From Hymenobacter nivis (GTDB lineage: Bacteria; Bacteroidota; Bacteroidia; Cytophagales; Hymenobacteraceae), in contig NZ_RCYZ01000001.1 in NCBI RefSeq assembly GCF_006439025.1, forward strand, positions 868,001 to 932,000: 64,000 nt of DNA, read 5' to 3'. The first letter of the stretch is position 1; every line of letters begins with the position of its first letter. The position numbers and the translations under genes were made by a program. Of this stretch, positions 42,581 to 49,829 are shown piece after piece. Below the pieces are notes generated by a model. It was not told where the DNA came from. It did not search any database and worked only from the letters and a program-made list of their open reading frames with translations.

Positions 42581-43567
42581 ATGCCCCTCGTTTCGCACTC
42601 AGCCTACCAGCCGCCCCACTACCTGTTCAATGGCCACGTGCAGACCATTGTGCCCAGCCTGTGGCGCTCGGTGCCCGACGTGGCTTACGAGCGCGAGCGG
42701 CTGGAGCTGGCCGACGGCGACTTCCTCGACTTGGATTGGAGCCGCCTGCCCGCCGGGGCCCCCACCGATGGCCTCGTCGTCGTGTCGCACGGCTTGGAGG
42801 GCAGCAGCGACCGGGCCTATGTGCGCGGCATGGTGCGGGCCCTCAACCGCGCCGGCCTCGACGCGCTGGCCTGGAACTACCGCAGCTGCGGCGGCGAAAT
42901 GAACCGCCTGCTCCGCTCCTACCACCTCGGCGACACCGAGGACCTGGACCTGGTACTGCGCCACGCCCTGGCCACCGGCCGCTACCGGCGGGCGTACCTA
43001 ACGGGCTTTTCGGCGGGCGGCAACGTGACGCTCAAGTACTTGGGCGAGGCCCCCGGCCGGGTGCCGGCCGAAGTAAAGCGCGCCGCTGTGTTTTCGGTGC
43101 CCACCGATTTGCGGGCCAGCTCTATGCAAATTGCCCGGCCCCAAAACACGGTGTACATGCGGCGCTTCATGAAGACGCTGCGCCAGAAAATCCGGGAAAA
43201 AGCCGCGCTGCTGCCCGGCGAGGTGGACCTGACCGGGCTCGACGAGCTGCGCGATTTTCCGCAGTTTGATAACCGCTACACGGCCCCCATGCACGGCTTT
43301 GCCTCGGCCGATGCCTACTACGCCCACGCCAGCTCGGGGCAGTACCTGGCTGATATCCAGATACCCACACTACTAGTGAACGCGGAAAACGACCCGTTTC
43401 TGACGCCCTCATGCTTTCCGCGGGCCGTGGCGGCAGCCTCGGCTTTTATGTACCTCGAAACGCCGCCTGAAGGCGGGCACGTGGGCTTCGGCGAGGGGGC
43501 CCCCGACGGCGCGTACTACTCGGAGCGGCGGGCAGTGGAATTTCTACTGGGGCCCCTGCCGGCCTGA
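42581..43567 (+). CDS. YheT-like alpha/beta hydrolase
   Basis: The 328-residue cytosolic protein has the YheT-family N-terminus (YLFNGHVQTIVPSLWR), the oxyanion segment VVVSHGLEGSSDRAYVRGMV, the motif WNYRSCGGEMNR, and the nucleophile elbow GFSAGGNV (Ser near 140). The acid is likely in NAENDPFLTP and the His in GGHVGFGEG. The order and length are normal. Substrate is unknown; family members are probable esterases or lipases. ATG 42581 is used because upstream codons lie in the promoter-like spacer. Confidence 0.88.
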   Translation: MPLVSHSAYQPPHYLFNGHVQTIVPSLWRSVPDVAYERERLELADGDFLDLDWSRLPAGAPTDGLVVVSHGLEGSSDRAYVRGMVRALNRAGLDALAWNYRSCGGEMNRLLRSYHLGDTEDLDLVLRHALATGRYRRAYLTGFSAGGNVTLKYLGEAPGRVPAEVKRAAVFSVPTDLRASSMQIARPQNTVYMRRFMKTLRQKIREKAALLPGEVDLTGLDELRDFPQFDNRYTAPMHGFASADAYYAHASSGQYLADIQIPTLLVNAENDPFLTPSCFPRAVAAASAFMYLETPPEGGHVGFGEGAPDGAYYSERRAVEFLLGPLPA

Positions 43568-43577
43568 TTACCCCCGG

Positions 43578-44207
43578 CTAGCGCACCCGCGAGTTGGCGG
43601 GCACGAACACGACTTTCTTGGTTTCGTAGAATTCTTCGGGGAAGAACTGTGCCAAGTCAGTGACGGTGGCCACCAGGCCCGATTCGGCAATTTCCTCGGT
43701 CAGGTCGCCGCCTTTTAGCAGGTACATCCCGCTCTCGCGCAGGCCCTTGGGCTTGAACAGGTGGGCTACCCAGGGGTGGAAGGTGGCGAGGCGGGCCACG
43801 GCGCGGCTCACCACAAAATCGTACTTGGGGCGCAACTGCTCGGCGCGGGTCTGCTCGGCCGTCACGTTGTCGAGGCCCAGGGCCCCGGCCATGAACTGCA
43901 CCGCCCGGATCTTCTTCCCGATGCTGTCCACCAAGTGGAAGTGCACCTCGGGAAAGGCAATGGCCAGCGGTAGGCCGGGCAGGCCCCCGCCGGTGCCCAC
44001 GTCGAGCACGGCGCTGCCCTTGGGGAACTGCACCACCTTGGCAATGCCCAGCGAGTGCAAGATGTGCCGCTCCGTGAAGTTGTCCATGTCGGCGCGCGAC
44101 ACCAGGTTCACCTGCTCGTTGATGAGACGGAACTCGGCTTCAAACTGCTTGAAAAGCTGGAGCTGCGCGGGCGTGAAGGCGGGGAAGTGCTGCTGGAGGA
44201 GGTTCAT
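43578..44207 (-). CDS. rsmG: 16S rRNA (guanine-N7) methyltransferase
   Basis: The 209-residue enzyme methylates G527 (E. coli numbering) of 16S rRNA using S-adenosylmethionine. Visible motifs are INEQVNLVSRADMDNFTERH, the SAM site VLDVGTGGGLPGLPLAIAFP, and VSRAVARLATFHPW. The length is usual. ATG 44207 gives MNLLQQHFPAFTPAQLQLF. A near-consensus -7 (CACCTTTG, minus strand) sits just upstream of the start, again implying a very short leader. It converges with the YheT-like gene with only ten bases between. Confidence 0.95.
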   Translation of the reverse strand: MNLLQQHFPAFTPAQLQLFKQFEAEFRLINEQVNLVSRADMDNFTERHILHSLGIAKVVQFPKGSAVLDVGTGGGLPGLPLAIAFPEVHFHLVDSIGKKIRAVQFMAGALGLDNVTAEQTRAEQLRPKYDFVVSRAVARLATFHPWVAHLFKPKGLRESGMYLLKGGDLTEEIAESGLVATVTDLAQFFPEEFYETKKVVFVPANSRVR

Positions 44208-44330
44208 GGGTGCAAAGGTGCACGGTTCGGCGGGTTTGGGGTAGCGGCGGGGGCCCTGCGCTTGGCAAGGCGCGGTCAATTGTGAAAAATTTTATAGTTA
44301 ATTGATTTACGATATAAATTTATTTTTTAT

Positions 44331-44372
44331 CAACACATATTTATTGAATATCAATAAATATGTGTTGCTTTG
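44331..44372 (+). promoter_or_regulatory. Perfect palindromic operator overlapping the DUF2975/HTH promoter
   Basis: CAACACATATTTATTG (44331-44346) and its exact complement (44352-44367) flank a 5-base AATAT centre. A promoter overlaps it: TTG (44344-44346), 18-base spacer, TTGCTTTG (44365-44372). A protein bound here would cover the -33 and -7 boxes. The HTH protein encoded second in the operon is the obvious candidate for autoregulation. The region is strongly AT-rich against a GC-rich background. Confidence 0.75.
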
Positions 44373-44398
44373 CTGGCGGAAATTATTTCTTATTCGTC

Positions 44399-45145
44399 AT
44401 GCAAAAAGAGCGATTGAAGCACTGGTTTGGCTTGAGAGGCATGCTGCTCCTCAGCCGGGTGGTGGTGGGCATGCTGTTGTTTGGTGCCTTTGTATTTTCA
44501 ATTCAGGCAATTGGACGCACCTACGACATCGCCACCGGGGGCCCTGAGGTTCGGCTGGCGCTGAACACTTTTTCGCCCAATTTATTCCCTGCACTACACG
44601 ATGCCAAAGCCGGGTTTGACGAGGGTTGGCAAGGCAATCCCATGCGCGAGGACCGGGGGCCCCTGCCCACACTGCAAGCTGCTACCACGGGTTTTGAGCT
44701 GGCGGCCAACCCACGCGAGCCGCTGCTTCGCTACCACGAGCCCACACCCTGGAAACGGGTGACGCTGTTTTACCTGGGGGCTTCCAATAGCTTGTTTTCA
44801 TTGCCTTGGCTACTTTTCCTAGCCATTGGTAGCTGGCTGCTGTGGCGGCTGCTACTGGACGTGACGCCCGACGCACCGTTCACTTTTGCGAACGCCCGGC
44901 GGCTGAGCCAGTTGTCGCTGCTGGTATTGGGCTTAGCCATCTGGGAGAAAGTGGCCTATTACCTAGTCCGCGCCCTGGTGCCCACCTTTCGGGCCCCGGG
45001 ATTAACCGAAACCCTCAACCATTACGTTTTCCTGAACACCGGAAACACGCTGCCGAACGTGTGGATGGGCATTGTGCTGGCCATTATCGCCATCGTATAC
45101 CGGCGCGGCGTGGCGCTGAGCCAGGAAGCCGAACTCGTTATCTGA
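44399..45145 (+). CDS. DUF2975-family membrane protein
   Basis: The 248-residue protein has about four transmembrane segments (LLSRVVVGMLLFGAFVFSI near 30-50; SLPWLLFLAIGSWLLWRLLL near 145; SQLSLLVLGLAIWEKVAYYL near 180; VWMGIVLAIIAIVYRRG near 225). The layout and the DAPFTFANARRLSQL segment match DUF2975, a family of unknown function commonly paired with a small HTH regulator. ATG 44399 follows the promoter/operator by about 27 bases. Its TGA overlaps the ATG of the next gene by one base (TGATG), so the pair is translationally coupled. Confidence 0.85.
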   Translation: MQKERLKHWFGLRGMLLLSRVVVGMLLFGAFVFSIQAIGRTYDIATGGPEVRLALNTFSPNLFPALHDAKAGFDEGWQGNPMREDRGPLPTLQAATTGFELAANPREPLLRYHEPTPWKRVTLFYLGASNSLFSLPWLLFLAIGSWLLWRLLLDVTPDAPFTFANARRLSQLSLLVLGLAIWEKVAYYLVRALVPTFRAPGLTETLNHYVFLNTGNTLPNVWMGIVLAIIAIVYRRGVALSQEAELVI

Positions 45146-45378
45146 TGCCAATTATTGTAAACCTCGACGTGATGCTGGCCCGGCGCAAGATGACGCTCAG
45201 CGCGTTGGCCGAGGCCGTGGGCATCACCCTGGCCAACCTCTCCATCCTGAAAAGCGGAAAGGCCAAGGCGGTGCGCTTCAGCACGCTGGCCGCCATTTGC
45301 CAGGCCCTGGACTGCCAGCCGGGCGACTTGCTGGCCCACGGCCCCGACCCGGCCGACCTGCGCCCGGGCACCGACTAG
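45145..45378 (+). CDS. Small HTH transcriptional regulator (XRE/YozG-like)
   Basis: The 77-residue protein is essentially one DNA-binding domain: MLARRKMTLSALAEAVGITL then ANLSILKSGKAKAVRFSTLA and AICQALDCQPGDLLAH. The 'ITLANLSILKSGKAKA' recognition helix is the form found beside DUF2975 genes. It should act as a cytosolic dimer, which suits the perfect palindrome upstream of the operon. Regulation of its own promoter is inferred. A strong bidirectional terminator follows. Confidence 0.88.
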   Translation: MPIIVNLDVMLARRKMTLSALAEAVGITLANLSILKSGKAKAVRFSTLAAICQALDCQPGDLLAHGPDPADLRPGTD

Positions 45379-45395
45379 GGCCCCCGGGCGGGCAC

Positions 45396-45427
45396 AAAAA
45401 AAGCCCCGGCTTGCGCCGGGGCTTTTT
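45396..45427. terminator. Bidirectional rho-independent terminator
   Basis: AAAAAGCCCCGGC and GCCGGGGCTTTTT form a perfect stem with loop TTGC, flanked by A- and T-runs. It ends both the DUF2975-HTH operon (plus) and the ECF sigma-factor gene (minus). Confidence 0.9.
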
Positions 45428-45440
45428 GCATTAAACCTGC

Positions 45441-46067
45441 TTAAATGATCTGGCGGGTGTGCTTCATCATGTCGTAGAGCAGCTCGCGGGCGCGGTGCAG
45501 CTGGGCCTTCACGGTGCCCAGGGGGGCCTTGAGCTCGGTGGCAATTTCCTCGTAGCTCAGCTCGTCGAAGTAGCGCAGGCTCACCAGGCGCTGGTACTTA
45601 TCGGGCAGGCGCGACACGACGTGGCGCATGATTTCGATTTTCTGGTTGCGCACAGCGTGCTCGGCCGGGTTCAGGTCGTTGTCGCGGAAATCGATGGTGA
45701 TTTCGTCGCCGTTGTCCACCTTGATGGCCGAATCAATCGACATCGTTTTGATTTTATTCTTGCGAATGAAATCGATACAGTTGTTGGTGGCGATGCGGAA
45801 CAGCCAGGTGCTGAAGGCGTACTCGGGATTGAATTTGTGCAGGTTTTTGAAGGCTTTGGCGAAGGCCTCGATGGTGAGGTCCTCGGCGTCGTCCTGGTTG
45901 CGCACCATTTTCAGCACCACGTGGTACACGGGCTTCTTGTAAATCTGCATCAGCTCGGCGTAGGCCTTCTCGTCGCCGTGGTCCACGGCGGCGCGGATTA
46001 GCTTGAAGTCGTGCTTGGCTTTAGCAGAAAATTGCTTTTGAATATCTTGATTATTAGTTACTTCCAT
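45441..46067 (-). CDS. ECF-type RNA polymerase sigma factor
   Basis: The 208-residue protein has region 2 (AYAELMQIYKKPVYHVVLKM; DAEDLTIEAFAKAFKNLHKF; AFSTWLFRIATNNCIDFIRK) and region 4 (LPDKYQRLVSLRYFDELSYE then EIATELKAPLGTVKAQLHRA). This form is well conserved across Bacteroidota. ATG 46067 gives MEVTNNQDIQKQFSAKAKHD. Its first ten bases overlap the end of the upstream glycosyltransferase gene, so it has no promoter of its own visible at that point and should be read from the same mRNA. Confidence 0.92.
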   Translation of the reverse strand: MEVTNNQDIQKQFSAKAKHDFKLIRAAVDHGDEKAYAELMQIYKKPVYHVVLKMVRNQDDAEDLTIEAFAKAFKNLHKFNPEYAFSTWLFRIATNNCIDFIRKNKIKTMSIDSAIKVDNGDEITIDFRDNDLNPAEHAVRNQKIEIMRHVVSRLPDKYQRLVSLRYFDELSYEEIATELKAPLGTVKAQLHRARELLYDMMKHTRQII

Positions 46068-47212
46068 CGAAGGGAACGCTTGAATAGCAAGGAAAAGCTG
46101 ATGGCAACGTATTGGGCGAAGTACAAGCCATCGAGCAGCGGTAGCCACGCGGACGGCAATTTCTGTTCCAATCGCCGGCCAAGGATGCCATACACGTAGG
46201 CCAGCGCGAAAGTTCGCAAGGCCCAAACTACCGCCAAAGGTACCCAATATTGGGGCGAAAATACTAGTCCCGCGGTGAGGGCGTAGGGCAGTAAATTGGC
46301 CATTACGAAGGTGCCGATGCGGGCGCGGTCGGCCAGGCGGTAGCGGCTGCCGGCCGAGAGGTGGCGGCGCTTCTGCGTCCACCAGGCCCCCCAGGTGGCG
46401 GCCGGCTCGCTCAGGGTGTGGGCGGGGGCATCGGCCACCACGGCGGCGCGCACGCCCTGGGCCACTGCATCTTGCACCAGCAAGTCGTCGTCGCCGCTGA
46501 GGCGGCGGATGTGGCTGGCGAATCCCTTAGCGGCCGCAAACGTGGCCCAGGTGTACCCCAGGTTGCGGCCCACGCCCATGTAGGGCCGCCCGCGCCAAGC
46601 AAAGCTGAGGTACTGGGCGGCGGTGAGCAGCGTTTCGTAGCGGATGAGGCGGTTGAGCAGCCCGGGGCCCTCGGCGTAGCCCGAGAAGCCCAGCACGAGG
46701 CCAGCCGGGGCCCCGGGGGCCCCAAAGCCGCGCTGCATCAGGCGCAGCCACTGGTTGGTGGCCGGAATGCAGTCGGCGTCGGTGAAGAGCAGGCGGGGGT
46801 GGGTGGCGGCCTTAATGCCCAGGGTGAGGGCGTATTTCTTGGGGGCGAAGCCGTCGGGGGTGCTTTTGATGGTGACGAGGCGGAAGCGGCCGGCGTAGTA
46901 CTGGCCCAGCTGCTGGGCGTAGTCCTGGGTTTCGTCGTAGCTGCGGTCGTCGATGAGCACCACTTCGAAGCCCGCCGGGTAATCCTGCTTCAGCAATAAA
47001 GGCAGCAGGCGGCGCAGGTTTTCCAGCTCGTTGCGGGCACACACGACGATGGACACCGGCTCGTCGTCGGCGTGGGGCCCCGGGGCGTCGGCCGGGGCCT
47101 CGGCGGGGCGGCGGGCGAAGGGCCCGAAGTAGTAGAACCAGTAGTAGAACTGCGCCAGCACGCAGGCCACCAGCAACCAGAAAACAGGGGACTTGGGTAA
47201 ATACGGAGGCAA
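46058..47212 (-). CDS. Membrane-bound family 2 glycosyltransferase
   Basis: The 384-residue protein has an N-terminal TM segment (VFWLLVACVLAQFYYWFYYF), a GT2 catalytic domain (VSIVVCARNELENLRRLLPL; VVLIDDRSYDETQDYA; LLFTDADCIPA; DDDLLVQDA; then QKRRHLSAG, the Q/RxxRW-like region) and C-terminal TM segments. It should transfer sugars to a lipid or polymer at the inner membrane. There is no ATG in frame after the promoter: TTG 47212 (MPPYLPKSPVFW) is the best start because the -7 box TACCTTTG (47244-47237) lies just upstream. It shares a divergent spacer with tgt and overlaps the sigma-factor gene downstream by ten bases. Confidence 0.82.
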   Translation of the reverse strand: MPPYLPKSPVFWLLVACVLAQFYYWFYYFGPFARRPAEAPADAPGPHADDEPVSIVVCARNELENLRRLLPLLLKQDYPAGFEVVLIDDRSYDETQDYAQQLGQYYAGRFRLVTIKSTPDGFAPKKYALTLGIKAATHPRLLFTDADCIPATNQWLRLMQRGFGAPGAPAGLVLGFSGYAEGPGLLNRLIRYETLLTAAQYLSFAWRGRPYMGVGRNLGYTWATFAAAKGFASHIRRLSGDDDLLVQDAVAQGVRAAVVADAPAHTLSEPAATWGAWWTQKRRHLSAGSRYRLADRARIGTFVMANLLPYALTAGLVFSPQYWVPLAVVWALRTFALAYVYGILGRRLEQKLPSAWLPLLDGLYFAQYVAISFSLLFKRSLRWK

Positions 47213-47236
47213 CGGCAGGCAACGCGAATGAGCGGG

Positions 47237-47273
47237 CAAAGGTAGGGGCCCCGGGCCGGCGGGGTTACCTTTG
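47237..47273. promoter_or_regulatory. Divergent pair of perfect -7 boxes
   Basis: TACCTTTG occurs on the minus strand at 47244-47237 (towards the glycosyltransferase) and on the plus strand at 47266-47273 (towards tgt), 21 bases apart and pointing outward. For tgt the ATG is only nine bases past the box. No convincing TTG lies at -33 for either. Confidence 0.6.
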
Positions 47274-47282
47274 CGGGTGCTT

Positions 47283-48413
47283 ATGACCTTTGACCTCATT
47301 GCCCGCGACCCCGCCACCAAGGCCCGCGCCGGCCTGCTGCACACGGCCCACGGGGCCATCGAAACGCCCATTTTTATGCCCGTGGGCACGGCCGGCACCG
47401 TAAAAGCGGTGAGCCAGCAGGTGCTGCGCACCGACGTGCAGGCCCAGATCATCCTCGGCAATACCTACCACCTGTACCTGCGCCCGGGCTTGGAGGTGCT
47501 GCAAGCCGCCGGGGGCCTGCACAAGTTCAACGGCTGGGACGGGCCCATCCTGACGGACTCGGGCGGCTACCAGGTGTTTTCGCTCAGCAACACCCGCAAA
47601 ATCAAGGAGGACGGCGTGACGTTCCGCTCGCACGTCGATGGGTCGAAGCACTTGTTTACGCCGGAGGGCGTGATGGACATCCAGCGCGTGATTGGGGCCG
47701 ACATCATCATGGCCTTCGATGAGTGCACGCCCTGGCCCTGCGACTACGACTACGCCCGCCGCTCGCTGGACATGACGCACCGCTGGCTGCAACGCTGCAT
47801 TGCGCGCTTCGATACCACGGAGGGCCTCTACGGCTTCGAGCAGAACCTTTTCCCCATCGTGCAGGGCAGCACTTTTAAGGATCTGCGGGTGCAGTCGGCC
47901 GAGTTTGTGGCGGCCCAGGGGCGGGCCGGCAACGCCATTGGGGGCCTGAGCGTGGGCGAGCCCGCCGAGATGATGTACGAGATGACGGAGCTGGTCTGCG
48001 ACATCCTGCCCGCCGACAAGCCCCGCTACCTGATGGGCGTGGGCACGCCGGCCAACATCTTGGAAAACATTGCGTTGGGCGTGGACATGTTCGACTGCGT
48101 GATGCCGACCCGCAACGCCCGCAACGGCATGCTGTTCACCACCCAGGGCATTGTCAACATCACCAACAAGAAGTGGGCGACGGACTTCACGCCCATCGAC
48201 CCCAGCCTGCCCGGCGTGGCCAGCACCTTCTACTCGCGCGCCTATTTGCGGCACCTGTTCCAGAGCAAGGAGTTGCTGGGGCCCCAAATTGCCTCGGCCC
48301 ACAACCTGGCCTTCTATTTGTGGCTGGTGCGCGAGGCCCGCACGCAAATCCAGGCCGGCACGTTTGGGCCCTGGAAAGACCGCATGGTGCAGCAAGTGAT
48401 GACGCGCCTGTAG
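47283..48413 (+). CDS. tgt: Queuine tRNA-ribosyltransferase
   Basis: The 376-residue enzyme exchanges the wobble guanine of GUN tRNAs for a queuosine precursor. Typical segments are ILGNTYHLYLRPG, GPILTDSGGYQVFSL (nucleophile region), AFDECTPWP, GGLSVGEPAEMMYEM, and FDCVMPTRNARNGMLF. The zinc-site cysteines are absent: where E. coli has three Cys in DPECDCYTCRNYSRAY, this protein has DPSLPGVASTFYSRAY at equal length (about residue 306), though the later His (SAHNLAFY) remains. This may be a lineage form. ATG 47283 is used rather than TTG 47271 because the latter is inside the -7 box. Confidence 0.93.
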   Translation: MTFDLIARDPATKARAGLLHTAHGAIETPIFMPVGTAGTVKAVSQQVLRTDVQAQIILGNTYHLYLRPGLEVLQAAGGLHKFNGWDGPILTDSGGYQVFSLSNTRKIKEDGVTFRSHVDGSKHLFTPEGVMDIQRVIGADIIMAFDECTPWPCDYDYARRSLDMTHRWLQRCIARFDTTEGLYGFEQNLFPIVQGSTFKDLRVQSAEFVAAQGRAGNAIGGLSVGEPAEMMYEMTELVCDILPADKPRYLMGVGTPANILENIALGVDMFDCVMPTRNARNGMLFTTQGIVNITNKKWATDFTPIDPSLPGVASTFYSRAYLRHLFQSKELLGPQIASAHNLAFYLWLVREARTQIQAGTFGPWKDRMVQQVMTRL

Positions 48414-48561
48414 ATCGCAGATTATGCAGATTAACCATGATTTTCGCAGATTCGACCGGGCCGTTCAACTGCGGCTGCGGCGGAATCTGCCATTAATCAG
48501 CTCCGTTTGAACGGTCCGTTAGAATCTGCGAAATCAGCTTAGAATCTGCATAATCTGCGAT
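48414..48561. repeat. Multi-arm inverted repeat between tgt and the permease gene
   Basis: ATCGCAGATTATGCAGATT (48414-48432) is exactly complementary to 48543-48561. Inside, TTTCGCAGATTC pairs with GAATCTGCGAAA and CCGTTCAA with TTGAACGG. The sub-motif CGCAGATT/AATCTGC recurs several times. It fills nearly the whole spacer, up to the next gene's start, so that start is accessible only if the structure opens. Confidence 0.75.
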
Positions 48562-48563
48562 TT

Positions 48564-49643
48564 ATGAATATCCTCGATAAATACATTATCAAGAAATTCC
48601 TCACGGCGTTCGTCTTCACGGTGCTCATCATCGTGTCGGTGATTTGCGTGATTGACTTCACCGAGAAGAACGACGACTTCATCCAGCACAAGCTGACGAT
48701 GAAGCAGATCGTGTTCGAGTACTACGTGTTTCTGTTTCCGTACTTCTCCAACCTGCTGGCCCCGATCACCATTTTTATTGCGGTGGTATTTGTAACGGCC
48801 CAGCTGGCGTCGCGCACCGAGATTGTGGCCATCATGGCCAGCGGCGTGAGCTTCAAGCGGTTGCTGGCCCCGTACCTGGGGGCGGCCACGCTGGTGGGGC
48901 TGTTCATCTTTGCCCTCACGGGCTGGGTGCTGCCGCTGGCCAACAAGGAGCGCGTGCGCTTCGAGCGGGCCTACGTGAAGCTGCCCTACACCTTCAAGGG
49001 GCACGACGTGCACATCCGCATCGGGCCCCGCAGCTACGTGTACATGCAGAGCTACGACAGCCAGCGCAACGTGGGCTACCGCTTTGCCTTGGAGACGATT
49101 GACAGCACCATTCTGCACCGGCGCATGACGGCCGACGCCATCAGTTGGGACTCGACCAAGCAGGCCTGGCACATGTCGCCGCAGCTCATCCGCACCTTCC
49201 GGGGCCCCCAGGATGAGACACTGCTGACCGTGGCCGCCCGCGACACCACCCTGCGCCTCGTTCCCAAAGATTTCGCCAGCCACTACCGCGAGGAAGAAAC
49301 CCTGACCTTGCCGCAGCTCAACGCCTTCATCCAGGAGATGGTAGACCGCGGCGCCGACGACACGGCCACTTATATGAGCGCCAAGTACGAGCGCTACTCC
49401 TACCCCTTCGCCACGCTCATCCTCACCCTCATCGGCGTGTCGCTCAGCGCCCGGAAGTCGCGGGCCGGGGTGGGCGGGCAAATTGCGCTGGGCTTCGTGC
49501 TGGCCTTCGTGTTCATCATTTTCGTGATGTTGAGCCGCAACCTGGCCCAGGTGGGCACCCTGGCCCCGCTGGTGGCCGCCTGGGTGCCCAACACCATTTT
49601 CCTGGTCATCGGCCTGGCCCTGTACCGCTTCGTACCGAAGTAA
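48564..49643 (+). CDS. LptF/LptG-family (YjgP/YjgQ) permease
   Basis: The 359-residue protein has TM segments at both ends (about 10-35, 50-125 and 285-355) and a soluble beta-jellyroll between about 130 and 275. The start MNILDKYIIKKFLTAFVFTV and the segment ASGVSFKRLLAPYLGAATL are typical. LptF/G proteins form the inner-membrane part of the LptB2FG machine that extracts lipopolysaccharide for transport to the outer membrane. Bacteroidota usually encode two such proteins; the partner is not in this window, so F versus G is not assigned. Confidence 0.9.
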   Translation: MNILDKYIIKKFLTAFVFTVLIIVSVICVIDFTEKNDDFIQHKLTMKQIVFEYYVFLFPYFSNLLAPITIFIAVVFVTAQLASRTEIVAIMASGVSFKRLLAPYLGAATLVGLFIFALTGWVLPLANKERVRFERAYVKLPYTFKGHDVHIRIGPRSYVYMQSYDSQRNVGYRFALETIDSTILHRRMTADAISWDSTKQAWHMSPQLIRTFRGPQDETLLTVAARDTTLRLVPKDFASHYREEETLTLPQLNAFIQEMVDRGADDTATYMSAKYERYSYPFATLILTLIGVSLSARKSRAGVGGQIALGFVLAFVFIIFVMLSRNLAQVGTLAPLVAAWVPNTIFLVIGLALYRFVPK

Positions 49644-49662
49644 AGACCTGATTAGCAATTTT

Positions 49663-49777
49663 CTGTCATCCTGAGCGCAGCGAAGGACCTGAAGACAGCC
49701 GAACGGTTTGCAGTAATTACGAGTCACTGCGAATTGTTCAGCTGTCGTTAGGTCCTTCGCTGCGCTCAGGATGACAG
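49663..49777. repeat. Palindromic repeat element A
   Basis: A 28-base arm (49663-49690; core TGTCATCCTGAGCGCAGCG then AAGGACCT) is exactly complementary to 49750-49777. Inside it, GACAGC pairs with GCTGTC, GAAC with GTTC, and GCAGT with ACTGC, so the whole 115 bases can fold as one long hairpin. The arm resembles that of the element at 53323, and TCATCCTGAGCGCAGCGAAGG-type units suggest a dispersed repeat family. Confidence 0.8.
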
Positions 49778-49829
49778 CTTTTAACCGGACTACCTGCTTG
49801 CTGCTTTCCCCATCTGCCACTTTCCCAAC

